DNA from: Skeletonema tropicum
Lineage: Eukaryota > Bacillariophyta > Thalassiosirophyceae > Thalassiosirales > Thalassiosiraceae
NCBI GenBank assembly: GCA_037178625.1
Contig: CM074134.1
Coordinates: 1,302,001 to 1,366,000 of the forward strand
DNA length: 64,000 nucleotides
Direction: 5' to 3'
Shown here: in pieces, positions 30,752-42,951 of the stretch
Layout of the letters: each line of letters starts with the position of its first letter
Numbering within the stretch: position 1 is the stretch's first letter
Notes under the pieces: model-generated
The model's input: only the letters and a program-made list of their open reading frames with translations
Told to the model about the DNA's origin: nothing
The model's database searches: none
Translations under genes and position numbers: made by a program

Positions 30752-33700
30752 ATGAAAAGACAGCTCTCCTCTCTCGTGTGTTGGAAAGCATTGATTTGCC
30801 AATTCATCAACACTAATATCTATGCATCTGCAGCAGCCTATCATACTTTGCATTCTGGTGAGTTGAAAAAGATGCTATGAATATGGATATTATGAATAGA
30901 TATCATCAATATCATATCACTAACTCTTTTCTCGCTTCAATCTTCCATTTCTACCAGATGATCTCCCACCAGCCAACGCAGCGGCAGCCCGTCCAGCTCC
31001 TCTCAAGGGATTCTTAACTTCACCCGAGTGGCATACCGGAGGCTACGCTAATCCTCAATACTACAATGACCCCGAATCGACCATGGAATTCTACTACATC
31101 GGGCTTTCCGACGTCATGACAGGAATGACCAGCTTCCCCGGCTTTGATACCGTCGTAGAGCCACGTATCGCTGCATCTGCATCACGGGGCAAGCATGCTA
31201 TTCTGCGTTTCTACATGGACTACCCTCAGCCAGCAGGGAGCTATGTCTCTCATACGCCCCAATTCTTGATTGATGATTACAATCTTCAAATGACTCCATG
31301 GACTAGTGTAGATTTGAATGCAGTCGGATCAAGTCCAGATTACTCTGACGAGAATCTGAAGACTGCGTTGGCCAACTTTGTTGCTGCCTTGGGCAATCGA
31401 TACGATGGAGACAATCGTGTGGGGTATATTCAGGTGGGTTTACTAGGCTTTTGGGGTGAATGGCATACATGGACGGAAGATTCTGCCACCCATAGTTGGA
31501 TCCCAGATGCAACCAAGACGGCATTGATTGATGCCTTTGATGCTGCATTTGAGACGACTCAAATCCAGATCCGGTATCCACATTGGTATGCAGTTGGAGC
31601 CAACCAGCGTCAAGGGCTTGGTCTACATGACGATTCCTTTGCACATTCAACTATTGATGAGGGTGTGTACGGTGTACCGATGGACTGGTTCTTTTGGCCT
31701 CAAGTACAGGCGAGTGCAGCTACTGACTTTTGGATGTCTGGAGCCATGGGCGGTGAAGTGAGGCCAGAACTTCAGGCCACCATTTTTGACGACAACTACG
31801 CTGCTGGCACGCAATATAAACAAGATTTTGGGCTATGTGCCGAGACGACTCATGCGACTTACATGTTGAACTATTATGCTTTTGCGACGTCGTATGCTGG
31901 CAACGCGCTTGATAGTGCTCGAGCTGCTTCGGATCAGATGGGATATGCATTCAGGCTTGCTGGAGTGTCAGTAGCTGAAGGATCAGACGGCGATACTGTT
32001 GACATCACTGCAACAGTCATCCAAGATGGTATTGCTCCCTTCTATTATGATCTAAGTATAGAGCTTGCCTGTCCAGATGGCTTTAGTGGTACTGTTGGTG
32101 GAGTCGACGATATAGTTTCAGAGGGATCGACTGCTACGTTCACCTTCACAGCAGTCCCAGCCACATCAACTTGCCTTTCATCGCTTGGGTTTTCGTTATC
32201 ATCATCATACGCACTAGCCGGAGCTCCAGTGAAGTTTGCGCAAGGAGTGAGTGATGGAGAAGTTGTTGACGTTTCTCTACCACTGCCTCCCACGTCTCCG
32301 CCCACTCCGCAGCCAACAAATGCAGTCACTCCATCTCCCACGAAACAACCAACACCTCTTCCGACATTTTTACCAACGCCACTACCAACGCCACTACCAA
32401 CGTCACTACCAACTGCACTACCAACACCTGCTCCAACAACTCCTCCTACTCCAAATCCGACCCCGGCTCCAGTTCCTCCAACGCCCCCTCCAACATCTGC
32501 AGCAGCCTATCATACTTTGCATTCTGGTGAGTTGAACAGATGCTATGAATATGGATATTATGAATAGATATCATCAATATCATATCACTAACTCTTTTCT
32601 CGCTTCAATCTTCCATTTCTACCAGATGATCTCCCACCAGCCAACGCAGCGGCAGCCCGTCCAGCTCCTCTCAAGGGATTCTTAACTTCACCCGAGTGGC
32701 ATACCGGAGGCTACGCTAATCCTCAATACTACAATGACCCCGAATCGACCATGGAATTCTACTACATTGGGCTTTCCGACGTCATGACAGGAATGACCAG
32801 CTTCCCCGGCTTTGATACCGTCGTAGAGCCACGTATCGCTGCATCTACATCACGGGGCAAGCATGCTATTCTGCGTTTCTACATGGACTACCCTCGGCCA
32901 GCAGGGAGTTATGTCTCTCATACGCCCCAATTCTTGATTGATGATTACAATCTTCAAATGACTCCATGGACTAGTGTAGATTTGAATGCAGTCGGATCAA
33001 GTCCAGATTACTCTGACGAGAATCTGAAGACTGCGTTGGCCAACTTTGTTGCTGCCTTGGGCAATCGATACGATGGAGACAATCGTGTGGGGTATATTCA
33101 GGTGGGTTTACTAGGCTTTTGGGGTGAATGGCATACATGGACGGAAGATTCTGCCACCCATAGTTGGATCCCAGATGCAACCAAGACGGCATTGATTGAT
33201 GCCTTTGATGCTGCATTTGAGACGACTCAAATCCAGATCCGGTATCCACATTGGTATGCAGTTGGAGCCAACCAGCGTCAAGGGCTTGGTCTACATGACG
33301 ATTCCTTTGCACATTCAACTATTGATGAGGGTGTGTACGGTGTACCGATGGACTGGTTCTTTTGGCCTCAAGTACAGGCGAGTGCAGCTACTGACTTTTG
33401 GATGTCTGGAGCCATGGGCGGTGAAGTGAGGCCAGAACTTCAGGCCACCATTTTTGACGACAACTACGCTGCTGGCACGCAATATAAACAAGATTTTGGG
33501 CTATGTGCCGAGACGACTCATGCGACTTACATGTTGAACTATTATGCTTTTGCGACGTCGTATGCTGGCAACGCGCTTGATAGTGCTCGAGCTGCTTCGG
33601 ATCAGATGGGATATGCATTCAGGCTTGCTGAAGTGTCAGTAGCTGAAGGATCAGACGGCGATACTGTTGACATCACTGCAACAGTCATCCAAGATGGTAT

Positions 33701-36700
33701 TGCTCCCTTCTATTATGATCTAAGTATAGAGCTTGCCTGTCCAGATGGCTTTAGTGGTACTGTTGGTGGAGTCGACGATATAGTTTCAGAGGGATCGACT
33801 GCTACGTTCACCTTCACAGCAGTCCCAGCCACATCAACTTGCCTTTCATCGCTTGGGTTTTCGTTATCATCATCATACGCACTAGCCGGAGCTCCAGTGA
33901 AGTTTGCGCAAGGAGTGAGTGATGGAGAAGTTGTTGACGTTTCTCTACCACTGCCTCCCACGTCTCCGCCCACTCCGCAGCCAACAAATGCAGTCACTCC
34001 ATCTCCCACGAAACAACCAACACCTCTTCCGACATTTTTACCAACGCCACTACCAACGCCACTACCAACGTCACTACCAACTGCACTACCAACACCTGCT
34101 CCAACAACTCCTCCTACTCCAAATCCGACCCCGGCTCCAGTTCCTCCAACGCCCCCTCCAACATCTGCAGCAGCCTATCATACTTTGCATTCTGGTGAGT
34201 TGAACAGATACTATGAATATGGATATTATGAATAGATATCATCAATATCATATCACTAACTCTTTTCTCGCTTCAATCTTCCATTTCTACCAGATGATCT
34301 CCCACCAGCCAACGCAGCGGCAGCCCGTCCAGCTCCTCTCAAGGGATTCTTAACTTCACCCGAGTGGCATACCGGAGGCTACGCTAATCCTCAATACTAC
34401 AATGACCCCGAATCGACCATGGAATTCTACTACATTGGGCTTTCCGACGTCATGACAGGAATGACCAGCTTCCCCGGCTTTGATACCGTCGTAGAGCCAC
34501 GTATCGCTGCATCTACATCACGGGGCAAGCATGCTATTCTGCGTTTCTACATGGACTACCCTCAGCCAGCAGGGAGTTATGTCTCTCATACGCCCCAATT
34601 CTTGATTGATGATTACAATCTTCAAATGACTCCATGGACTAGTGTAGATTTGAATGCAGTCGGATCAAGTCCAGATTACTCTGACGAGAATCTGAAGACT
34701 GCGTTGGCCAACTTTGTTGCTGCCTTGGGCAATCGATACGATGGAGACAATCGTGTGGGGTATATTCAGGTGGGTTTACTAGGCTTTTGGGGTGAATGGC
34801 ATACATGGACGGAAGATTCTGCCACCCATAGTTGGATCCCAGATGCAACCAAGACGGCATTGATTGATGCCTTTGATGCTGCATTTGAGACGACTCAAAT
34901 CCAGATCCGGTATCCACATTGGTATGCAGTTGGAGCCAACCAGCGTCAAGGGCTTGGTCTACATGACGATTCCTTTGCACATTCAACTATTGATGAGGGT
35001 GTGTACGGTGTACCGATGGACTGGTTCTTTTGGCCTCAAGTACAGGCGAGTGCAGCTACTGACTTTTGGATGTCTGGAGCCATGGGCGGTGAAGTGAGGC
35101 CAGAACTTCAGGCCACCATTTTTGACGACAACTACGCTGCTGGCACGCAATATAAACAAGATTTTGGGCTATGTGCCGAGACGACTCATGCGACTTACAT
35201 GTTGAACTATTATGCTTTTGCGACGTCGTATGCTGGCAACGCGCTTGATAGTGCTCGAGCTGCTTCGGATCAGATGGGATATGCATTCAGGCTTGCTGAA
35301 GTGTCAGTAGCTGAAGGATCAGACGGCGATACTGTTGACATCACTGCAACAGTCATCCAAGATGGTATTGCTCCCTTCTATTATGATCTAAGTATAGAGC
35401 TTGCCTGTCCAGATGGCTTTGGTGGTACTGTTGGTGGAGTCGACGATATAGTTTCAGAGGGATCGACTGCTACGTTCACCTTCACAGCAGTCCCAGCCAC
35501 ATCAACTTGCCTTTCATCGCTTGGGTTTTCGTTATCATCATCATACGCACTAGCCGGAGCTCCAGTGAAGTTTGCGCAAGGAGTGAGTGATGGAGAAGTT
35601 GTTGACGTTTCTCTACCACTGCCTCCCACGTCTCCGCCCACTCCGCAGCCAACAAATGCAGTCACTCCATCTCCCACGAAACAACCAACACCTCTTCCGA
35701 CATTTTTACCAACGCCACTACCAACGCCACTACCAACGCCACTACCAACGCCACTACCAACGCCACTACCAACGTCACTACCAACTGCACTACCAACACC
35801 TGCTCCAACAACTCCTCCTACTCCAAATCCGACCCCGGCTCCAGTTCCTCCAACGCCCCCTCCAACATCTGCAGCAGCCTATCATACTTTGCATTCTGGT
35901 GAGTTGAACAGATACTATGAATATGGATATTATGAATAGATATCATCAATATCATATCACTAACTCTTTTCTCGCTTCAATCTTCCATTTCTACCAGATG
36001 ATCTCCCACCAGCCAACGCAGCGGCAGCCCGTCCAGCTCCTCTCAAGGGATTCTTAACTTCACCCGAGTGGCATACCGGAGGCTACGCTAATCCTCAATA
36101 CTACAATGACCCCGAATCGACCATGGAATTCTACTACATTGGGCTTTCCGACGTCATGACAGGAATGACCAGCTTCCCCGGCTTTGATACCGTCGTAGAG
36201 CCACGTATCGCTGCATCTACATCACGGGGCAAGCATGCTATTCTGCGTTTCTACATGGACTACCCTCGGCCAGCAGGGAGTTATGTCTCTCATACGCCCC
36301 AATTCTTGATTGATGATTACAATCTTCAAATGACTCCATGGACTAGTGTAGATTTGAATGCAGTCGGATCAAGTCCAGATTACTCTGACGAGAATCTGAA
36401 GACTGCGTTGGCCAACTTTGTTGCTGCCTTGGGCAATCGATACGATGGAGACAATCGTGTGGGGTATATTCAGGTGGGTTTACTAGGCTTTTGGGGTGAA
36501 TGGCATACATGGACGGAAGATTCTGCCACCCATAGTTGGATCCCAGATGCAACCAAGACGGCATTGATTGATGCCTTTGATGCTGCATTTGAGACGACTC
36601 AAATCCAGATCCGGTATCCACATTGGTATGCAGTTGGAGCCAACCAGCGTCAAGGGCTTGGTCTACATGACGATTCCTTTGCACATTCAACTATTGATGA

Positions 36701-39251
36701 GGGTGTGTACGGTGTACCGATGGACTGGTTCTTTTGGCCTCAAGTACAGGCGAGTGCAGCTACTGACTTTTGGATGTCTGGAGCCATGGGCGGTGAAGTG
36801 AGGCCAGAACTTCAGGCCACCATTTTTGACGACAACTACGCTGCTGGCACGCAATATAAACAAGATTTTGGGCTATGTGCCGAGACGACTCATGCGACTT
36901 ACATGTTGAACTATTATGCTTTTGCGACGTCGTATGCTGGCAACGCGCTTGATAGTGCTCGAGCTGCTTCGGATCAGATGGGATATGCATTCAGGCTTGC
37001 TGAAGTGTCAGTAGCTGAAGGATCAGACGGCGATACTGTTGACATCACTGCAACAGTCATCCAAGATGGTATTGCTCCCTTCTATTATGATCTAAGTATA
37101 GAGCTTGCCTGTCCAGATGGCTTTGGTGGTACTGTTGGTGGAGTCGACGATATAGTTTCAGAGGGATCGACTGCTACGTTCACCTTCACAGCAGTCCCAG
37201 CCACATCAACTTGCCTTTCATCGCTTGGGTTTTCGTTATCATCATCATACGCACTAGCCGGAGCTCCAGTGAAGTTTGCGCAAGGAGTGAGTGATGGAGA
37301 AGTTGTTGACGTTTCTCTACCACTGCCTCCCACGTCTCCGCCCACTCCGCAGCCAACAAATGCAGTCACTCCATCTCCCACGAAACAACCAACACCTCTT
37401 CCGACATTTTTACCAACGCCACTACCAACGCCACTACCAACGCCACTACCAACGCCACTACCAACGTCACTACCAACTGCACTACCAACACCTGCTCCAA
37501 CAACTCCTCCTACTCCAAATCCGACCCCGGCTCCAGTTCCTCCAACGCCCCCTCCAACATCTGCAGCAGCCTATCATACTTTGCATTCTGGTGAGTTGAA
37601 CAGATACTATGAATATGGATATTATGAATAGATATCATCAATATCATATCACTAACTCTTTTCTCGCTTCAATCTTCCATTTCTACCAGATGATCTCCCA
37701 CCAGCCAACGCAGCGGCAGCCCGTCCAGCTCCTCTCAAGGGATTCTTAACTTCACCCGAGTGGCATACCGGAGGCTACGCTAATCCTCAATACTACAATG
37801 ACCCCGAATCGACCATGGAATTCTACTACATCGGGCTTTCCGACGTCATGACAGGAATGACCAGCTTCCCCGGCTTTGATACCGTCGTAGAGCCACGTAT
37901 CGCTGCATCTACATCACGGGGCAAGCATGCTATTCTGCGTTTCTACATGGACTACCCTCGGCCAGCAGGGAGTTATGTCTCTCATACGCCCCAATTCTTG
38001 ATTGATGATTACAATCTTCAAATGACTCCATGGACTAGTGTAGATTTGAATGCAGTCGGATCAAGTCCAGATTACTCTGACGAGAATCTGAAGACTGCGT
38101 TGGCCAACTTTGTTGCTGCCTTGGGCAATCGATACGATGGAGACAATCGTGTGGGGTATATTCAGGTGGGTTTACTAGGCTTTTGGGGTGAATGGCATAC
38201 ATGGACGGAAGATTCTGCCACCCATAGTTGGATCCCAGATGCAACCAAGACGGCATTGATTGATGCCTTTGATGCTGCATTTGAGACGACTCAAATCCAG
38301 ATCCGGTATCCACATTGGTATGCAGTTGGAGCCAACCAGCGTCAAGGGCTTGGTCTACATGACGATTCCTTTGCACATTCAACTATTGATGAGGGTGTGT
38401 ACGGTGTACCGATGGACTGGTTCTTTTGGCCTCAAGTACAGGCGAGTGCAGCTACTGACTTTTGGATGTCTGGAGCCATGGGCGGTGAAGTGAGGCCAGA
38501 ACTTCAGGCCACCATTTTTGACGACAACTACGCTGCTGGCACGCAATATAAACAAGATTTTGGGCTATGTGCCGAGACGACTCATGCGACTTACATGTTG
38601 AACTATTATGCTTTTGCGACGTCGTATGCTGGCAACGCGCTTGATAGTGCTCGAGCTGCTTCGGATCAGATGGGATATGCATTCAGGCTTGCTGGAGTGT
38701 CAGTAGCTGAAGGATCAGACGGCGATACTGTTGACATCACTGCAACAGTCATCCAAGATGGTATTGCTCCCTTCTATTATGATCTAAGTATAGAGCTTGC
38801 CTGTCCAGATGGCTTTAGTGGTACTGTTGGTGGAGTCGACGATATAGTTTCAGAGGGATCGACTGCTACGTTCACCTTCACAGCAGTCCCAGCCACATCA
38901 ACTTGCCTTTCATCGCTTGGGTTTTCGTTATCATCATCATACGCACTAGCCGGAGCTCCAGTGAAGTTTGCGCAAGGAGTGAGTGATGGAGAAGTTGTTG
39001 ACGTTTCTCTACCACTGCCTCCCACGTCTCCGCCCACTCCGCAGCCAACAAATGCAGTCGCTCCATCTCCCACGAAACAACCAACACCTCTTCCGACATT
39101 TTTACCAACGCCACTACCAACGTCACTACCAACGCCACTTTCAACTGCACTACCAACTGGAGGATGTCCTGTTTGTGGTGCTACAGGATTGCCTTGCTGT
39201 GGCAATTGTGTTGATCGTGGGAAGCCTTCAAGTCGTGGTTGCTTTGAATAG
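30752..39251 (+). CDS. Giant secreted protein with five near-identical DUF4874/DUF4832-like modules
   Basis: Six exons: 30752-30857, 30958-32526, 32626-34194, 34294-35898, 35998-37590 and 37690-39251, total 8,004 nt (2,667 aa). Every intron (100, 99, 99, 99, 99 bp) starts GTGAGTTG, ends CTACCAG and is phase 1. Exon 1 encodes [20 protein letters not shown], a signal peptide. Exons 2-6 each encode one module of about 523 aa: [45 protein letters not shown], then a beta-rich part and a P/T-rich linker. The order resembles bacterial DUF4874-DUF4832 glycoside-hydrolase-like proteins (moderate confidence). The last module ends in a unique Cys-rich tail ([17 protein letters not shown]). Each module's exon could look like a separate gene, but exon phases, the lack of upstream ATG context and the shared splice sites favour one polypeptide. 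Role probably at the cell surface or wall. Confidence 0.75.
30958..39167 (+). repeat. Five tandem exon-plus-intron units (1,668, 1,668, 1,704, 1,692 bp periods)
   Basis: Unit starts are 30958, 32626, 34294, 35998 and 37690. Copies are almost identical at synonymous and intronic positions. Length differences of 36 and 24 bp come from three or two extra copies of a 12-bp CCACTACCAACG motif in the P/T linker. The last unit diverges after about 39120. Confidence 0.95.
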
Positions 39252-40511
39252 AATGTAAAGTGGTTGCATTTTCCAAGTTACAAAAGGGCTTTTGTGAACG
39301 GAGGACAGGGTAGGAGAAGATACTTTGATTTTGCATCATTAATGCTATGATGTTGTAAGCGCGATTAAGTAGTGTTTGATTCGTAGCAAGAAATTAATTT
39401 TAAAGTCTCTAAAAGATTGAGGTATAGCTGATAGGAATTTTGCAAATGATCATGAAACTAGCAAGGCTTTGTACACCTTCAGAGGTTGAAAATAGCTGCG
39501 CGCAAAAGGTATACAAGATGCAATTTCGATAAGGAACAGGTCTGGGCTTGTGCATATTATGAGGACCTGCATGTCAAGCAGATGGGAGTGCTGTGGATCT
39601 TGTGCAAATGGTACATGGTACATGTGGAGGTGGATCCAGCCTCTTCTCTTGAGTCATGTAAGTAGGGAACTTCCATTGCTTTGGCTGGACAGATGAAGTG
39701 TAAGACACGCAAAATATATTATGTCTTACGGTAACTATATTGCTCAGATGATGTTGCAATCATCTGAATGACATTTTCATCTCAAGAAAGCAATGCCCTC
39801 ATGCTCAGTTCATTCACTATTGATCCGATTGATACGTACCAGCCTACGGTAAAGTGGTTGCAATTCATTTGCCTTGTCCGTGAAAGGGTGATTTCAGCGC
39901 AGGACACTCGTCGGAGCTTTTTTATCCTTGCGTGCCTCTAGAGGGCAGCCTAGGGCAGCGTGATGAGGATGAGATCGCAACGTCTCCATCCGAAGACATC
40001 TCACCAAATAACGTCTTCAACTCATTACATATCAAGCGTGCTTCTTTGCCAACACGCCGTTAGAATTCTCAGAAAGTTATATGTCTCAATACATTACTCT
40101 CCCTATCGATTAGTAATATATAGTATCTACACAAACATAGATTGAATTGCATTGGTGGAGATTGGTGGGATGAAGCCGACGTGGAAAGCTCTTATGTTGA
40201 TGAGATATGGCAAAGGATTCTACATCCCCTTTGTATCGTGGACCACAAGATTCGAAGGATTTCCTAGGATAGCGAGGTCGTCCACGCCTCTTATGAGAGT
40301 ATTATAACATGCTTTTCTCGGATAACAGATGAAGTTAATGATTATTCGTCCATTGAGTGAACGATACTGCGTTGACAAACTCTGAAACCCCATCAATTTA
40401 GTTAAGATCCAAAAAATTATGTTCAGTTATGCGCAGAGTGAAAATCCTACTCCAAAAGCCAAAAGCATGAATCAACCTCCACCAAAACTAATACCGAAAA
40501 AGTCCCCCCTT
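39252..40511. other. Intergenic region, 1.26 kb
   Basis: No ORF with family features, no repeat array and no RNA gene recognised. Holds the 3' ends of two convergent genes. Confidence 0.4.
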
Positions 40512-40897
40512 TTAAGACTTATCCCAGGACTTTTTGTTGTATCCCAATACTGTAGCAGCTTTTTGCTGAGCAGCAGTTAAGTCTTTCCACCACTCATCAC
40601 AAGCATCAGGTTCGTCGTCGGCATCCCAGCATTCCTTATTGTATCCGAGAACGGAAGCTAATTTGACGTGCATGATCATGCATTTCATGACGAAAGAAGA
40701 GCAATGACACATAGACAAAATGAGTTAGACTGTTGAATGAGGATGCAAAATGCATAGATGATTGGAAACTTCGGACTTCGGATAGCATCAGAGATCAGAG
40801 GTAAGTAATACATCATGTACTCATTAAGAATCAACTTACCAGCAGCCTTAACTTCGGCAGGAAGCTCCTCCCAATCATAGTCATCGTATTTGGTCAT
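40512..40897 (-). CDS. Small two-exon protein with LGY-x-WD repeats
   Basis: Exon 1 runs 40897-40840 (19 codons plus one base), donor GTAAGT; exon 2 runs 40657-40512 after an acceptor ending ATTAG; intron 182 bp. The join gives a 67-aa protein: MTKYDDYDWEELPAEVKAAA then SVLGYNKECWD, then DEWWKDLTAAQQKAATVLGY and NKKSWDKS. It thus has two copies of a W-x-x-L-x-x-(A/E)-x-x-x-A-A-x-VLGYN-x-x-x-WD unit, the first completed only by splicing, which strongly supports the intron. The acidic, Trp-anchored unit recurs in diatom proteins as I recall; its function is not known to me. Confidence 0.75.
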
Positions 40898-41479
40898 TGT
40901 TACGTTATTGTTCAGCTGCTTGATACCCGTCGTATTATGCGATCATTGTCATTGCAGCAAAATCTAAGTACGCAATATATACTTCTTTGCGAACAGCGAT
41001 AACATCCGTCTGAGAGTCGTTGAGCAAGAAAAGAGAAAAGATGAAATAATGAGAAGGGAAAGGTGGCCAGGAAGATCCAGGATGTCCCAATTAAAAAAAT
41101 CCCAGATACAAGCTTTCTCAAAAATAAGACACCCATCTCCTCCTGCCGTTGAGCGCGTCAATCCATTACAAAATTCAATACATTTCATTACACTCATCAT
41201 ACATTCCATTACATTTCATTACAGACTCATTACAGACTCATTACAAACTCATTACAGACTCATTACAGACTCATTACAGCCTCATTACATTCCTTACAAA
41301 TCCAATACATTGCATACATCGATAAATTCGAGTCAGTGAAGCACATGATGAAAGAGATCGCAATTTTCATTATCGACAATCCTCTCCAGGAGGTTGCACA
41401 TGAGTAATTTTACGATGAACATGATTGAACTAGATCGGGCATGATTGAACATGATTGAGATCATAGAATGCGACGCTAG
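40898..41479. other. Intergenic region containing a CATTACA minisatellite
   Basis: Holds the 5' flank of the small LGY protein and, at 41158-41320, the first of two ATTACA-rich minisatellites. Confidence 0.5.
41158..41320 (+). repeat. Minisatellite, 11-bp CTCATTACAGA unit
   Basis: Runs of CATTACA spaced mostly 10-11 bp (ACTCATTACAG), at least eight near-perfect copies between about 41205 and 41290, with looser copies on both sides. Confidence 0.85.
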
Positions 41480-41890
41480 ATGTCTACTTGTGGTTTGCAA
41501 ACGTATAAAATAATGATGTGGATGTGTGCAATCTGCCACGAGTCCTGTTGGAATACTTCGTTCAAGAGGAGAGAGGAGACTTATGATCAGTATGCATTTG
41601 TCGTTTTTGACAGAGATATGCGAGGAGCTGGGGTTCGCGTGTATGCCGGTGATAGATTCTATGCCCTCAATGAGGAAGGAATGAGGATGAACACTATTCC
41701 AATTCTCTTCGAAGGTCACAACATGGCAGGGCACTACATGCCTTTGTTTCCTCCGTCGGGAAGGATCAGCGACCGTCCCACACTGGATGAAATTGTGGAT
41801 GTGGCAATAGCGGGTGGGATTACCATCCAATACAATGGTCACGTTCAAATTCGTGAGGGTGACAACGATGGCGAGGAGAAGGAGAGTTGA
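41480..41890 (+). CDS. Hypothetical protein, possibly an OTU-type peptidase fragment
   Basis: A 136-codon ORF. The first 30 residues (MSTCGLQTYKIMMWMCAICHESC) are atypical and may not be translated from this ATG. The centre (YDQYAFVVFDRDMRGAGVRVYAGDRF, given in part: VFDRDMRGAGVRVYAGDRF) and NTIPILFEGHNMAGHYMPLFP resemble the C-terminal half of OTU-like folds with the catalytic His in GHYMPLF; the Cys half is absent. It lies between two ATTACA minisatellites, next to another orphan gene, and may be a fragment carried by a repeat. Low confidence in the family. Confidence 0.4.
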   Translation: MSTCGLQTYKIMMWMCAICHESCWNTSFKRREETYDQYAFVVFDRDMRGAGVRVYAGDRFYALNEEGMRMNTIPILFEGHNMAGHYMPLFPPSGRISDRPTLDEIVDVAIAGGITIQYNGHVQIREGDNDGEEKES

Positions 41891-41912
41891 AGTAAAATAA
41901 TGTTAAAGTTCT

Positions 41913-42588
41913 TTAATTGTTTATACCATAGTTGCTTATATCACCGTAAATGGGAGCACATTCAGGCATTAGTTCGCCCATGACTTGATAATGAGGTCTA
42001 TGCCACTGGTCTGCACTAATACATAGATCAAAGTAACATCTAAAGAGATGGTAAGGTGGAAGAAGATGATGATGAACCTCTTCCCCTTGAGTACTTTGTA
42101 ATCCTTGGCTGGTCACCCTCTTGATGCGTCCGAGGAATACGTGTGTTGCTTCCACTGCTTCTGCGATTGTTCCTTCCACCGTTGCTTCGACTTCGACGAT
42201 AGTTGCCATTGCCACGGCGCTGTTGCTGTTGACCACTGCGATTATCGGGTGGGGACTGCTATTTGAGCTTGCTCCTCTTGCATTCTTCTCCGAAGCGCTC
42301 TGTGATGGGGAAAATGGCCCTTCGCTATTCTTGTGCTGCCTCAACAAATAGGAGAGATTATTCTTCGTTTTTGTTTCATCAAAGTTGGCAGCATACTTCC
42401 TCCAAATTTGTTCCCTTGACATGAGGTGGATGTCACTCAGTGGATCCTTCAAGTAGTTGATAATATGCTGTTTCTCCCTAGAGTATCTCCACCCTCTGGG
42501 AGGGTCGTTGCTCTTCCGCTCGTATTTGAATCGGAAGAGTTGCAATCCGCAGTGTTGGTACGAAATCTCCGCCGGCCTCCAGGGAAGG
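41913..42588 (-). CDS. Hypothetical protein, start not found
   Basis: An open minus-strand frame of about 225 codons, open after a TAG near 42615, without an ATG at its 5' end. The most protein-like part is PPRGWRYSREKQHIINYLKD, then MSREQIWRKYAANFDETKTKNNLSYLLRQHK, split as MSREQIWRKYAANFDETKT and NNLSYLLRQHK, followed by an Ala/Val/Glu-rich stretch and a His-rich region. The basic helix-rich part could bind DNA, but no family is recognised. An upstream exon or a frame break may hide the start. The 3' end is 22 bp from the convergent ORF at 41890. Confidence 0.35.
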
Positions 42589-42750
42589 GAGGACGGTTTG
42601 ATGGGGTGCTTCTTCTTCTTCTAGCTGTAAATTGTGATTTCATTGTATTGTCCGCTCTTCTTCAGTCGGTTCAGAAGACGCCCGATGTAGGTGCTGGTCT
42701 AGGAGATGAAGGAGGAGGAGGATAACTTCTTGTATTGCTTTGAGTCATTC

Positions 42751-42858
42751 ATTGCAATCATTACAAAAGCATTACATCCATTACATTCCATTACATTTCA
42801 TTACAATCTCATTACAATCTCATTACAGACTCATTACAAACTCATTACTAACTCATAA
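42751..42858 (+). repeat. Second CATTACA minisatellite
   Basis: Same motif and orientation as 41158-41320 (CATTACA, then CTCATTACA at 11-bp spacing). The two arrays flank the gene pair at 41480-42588. Confidence 0.8.
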
Positions 42859-42951
42859 GCCTGACCAGCCCAAACCTTCAGAGGAACAAAACCTCTTTTT
42901 CCTTTTTTTTTTGCCGCCAGCGACCTGCCGCTGGTCGACTCGAAACGAAGA

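Noticed and set aside
31303..38382. Recurrent antisense ORFs (115, 98 and 76 aa) within each module
   Set aside because: Shadow frames of the repeated coding sequence, identical in each copy because the copies are identical.
31083..39251. Five separate genes of about 490 aa
   Set aside because: Each lies between matching phase-1 introns, the stop codons fall inside the introns, and splicing yields one continuous frame with a signal peptide only in exon 1.
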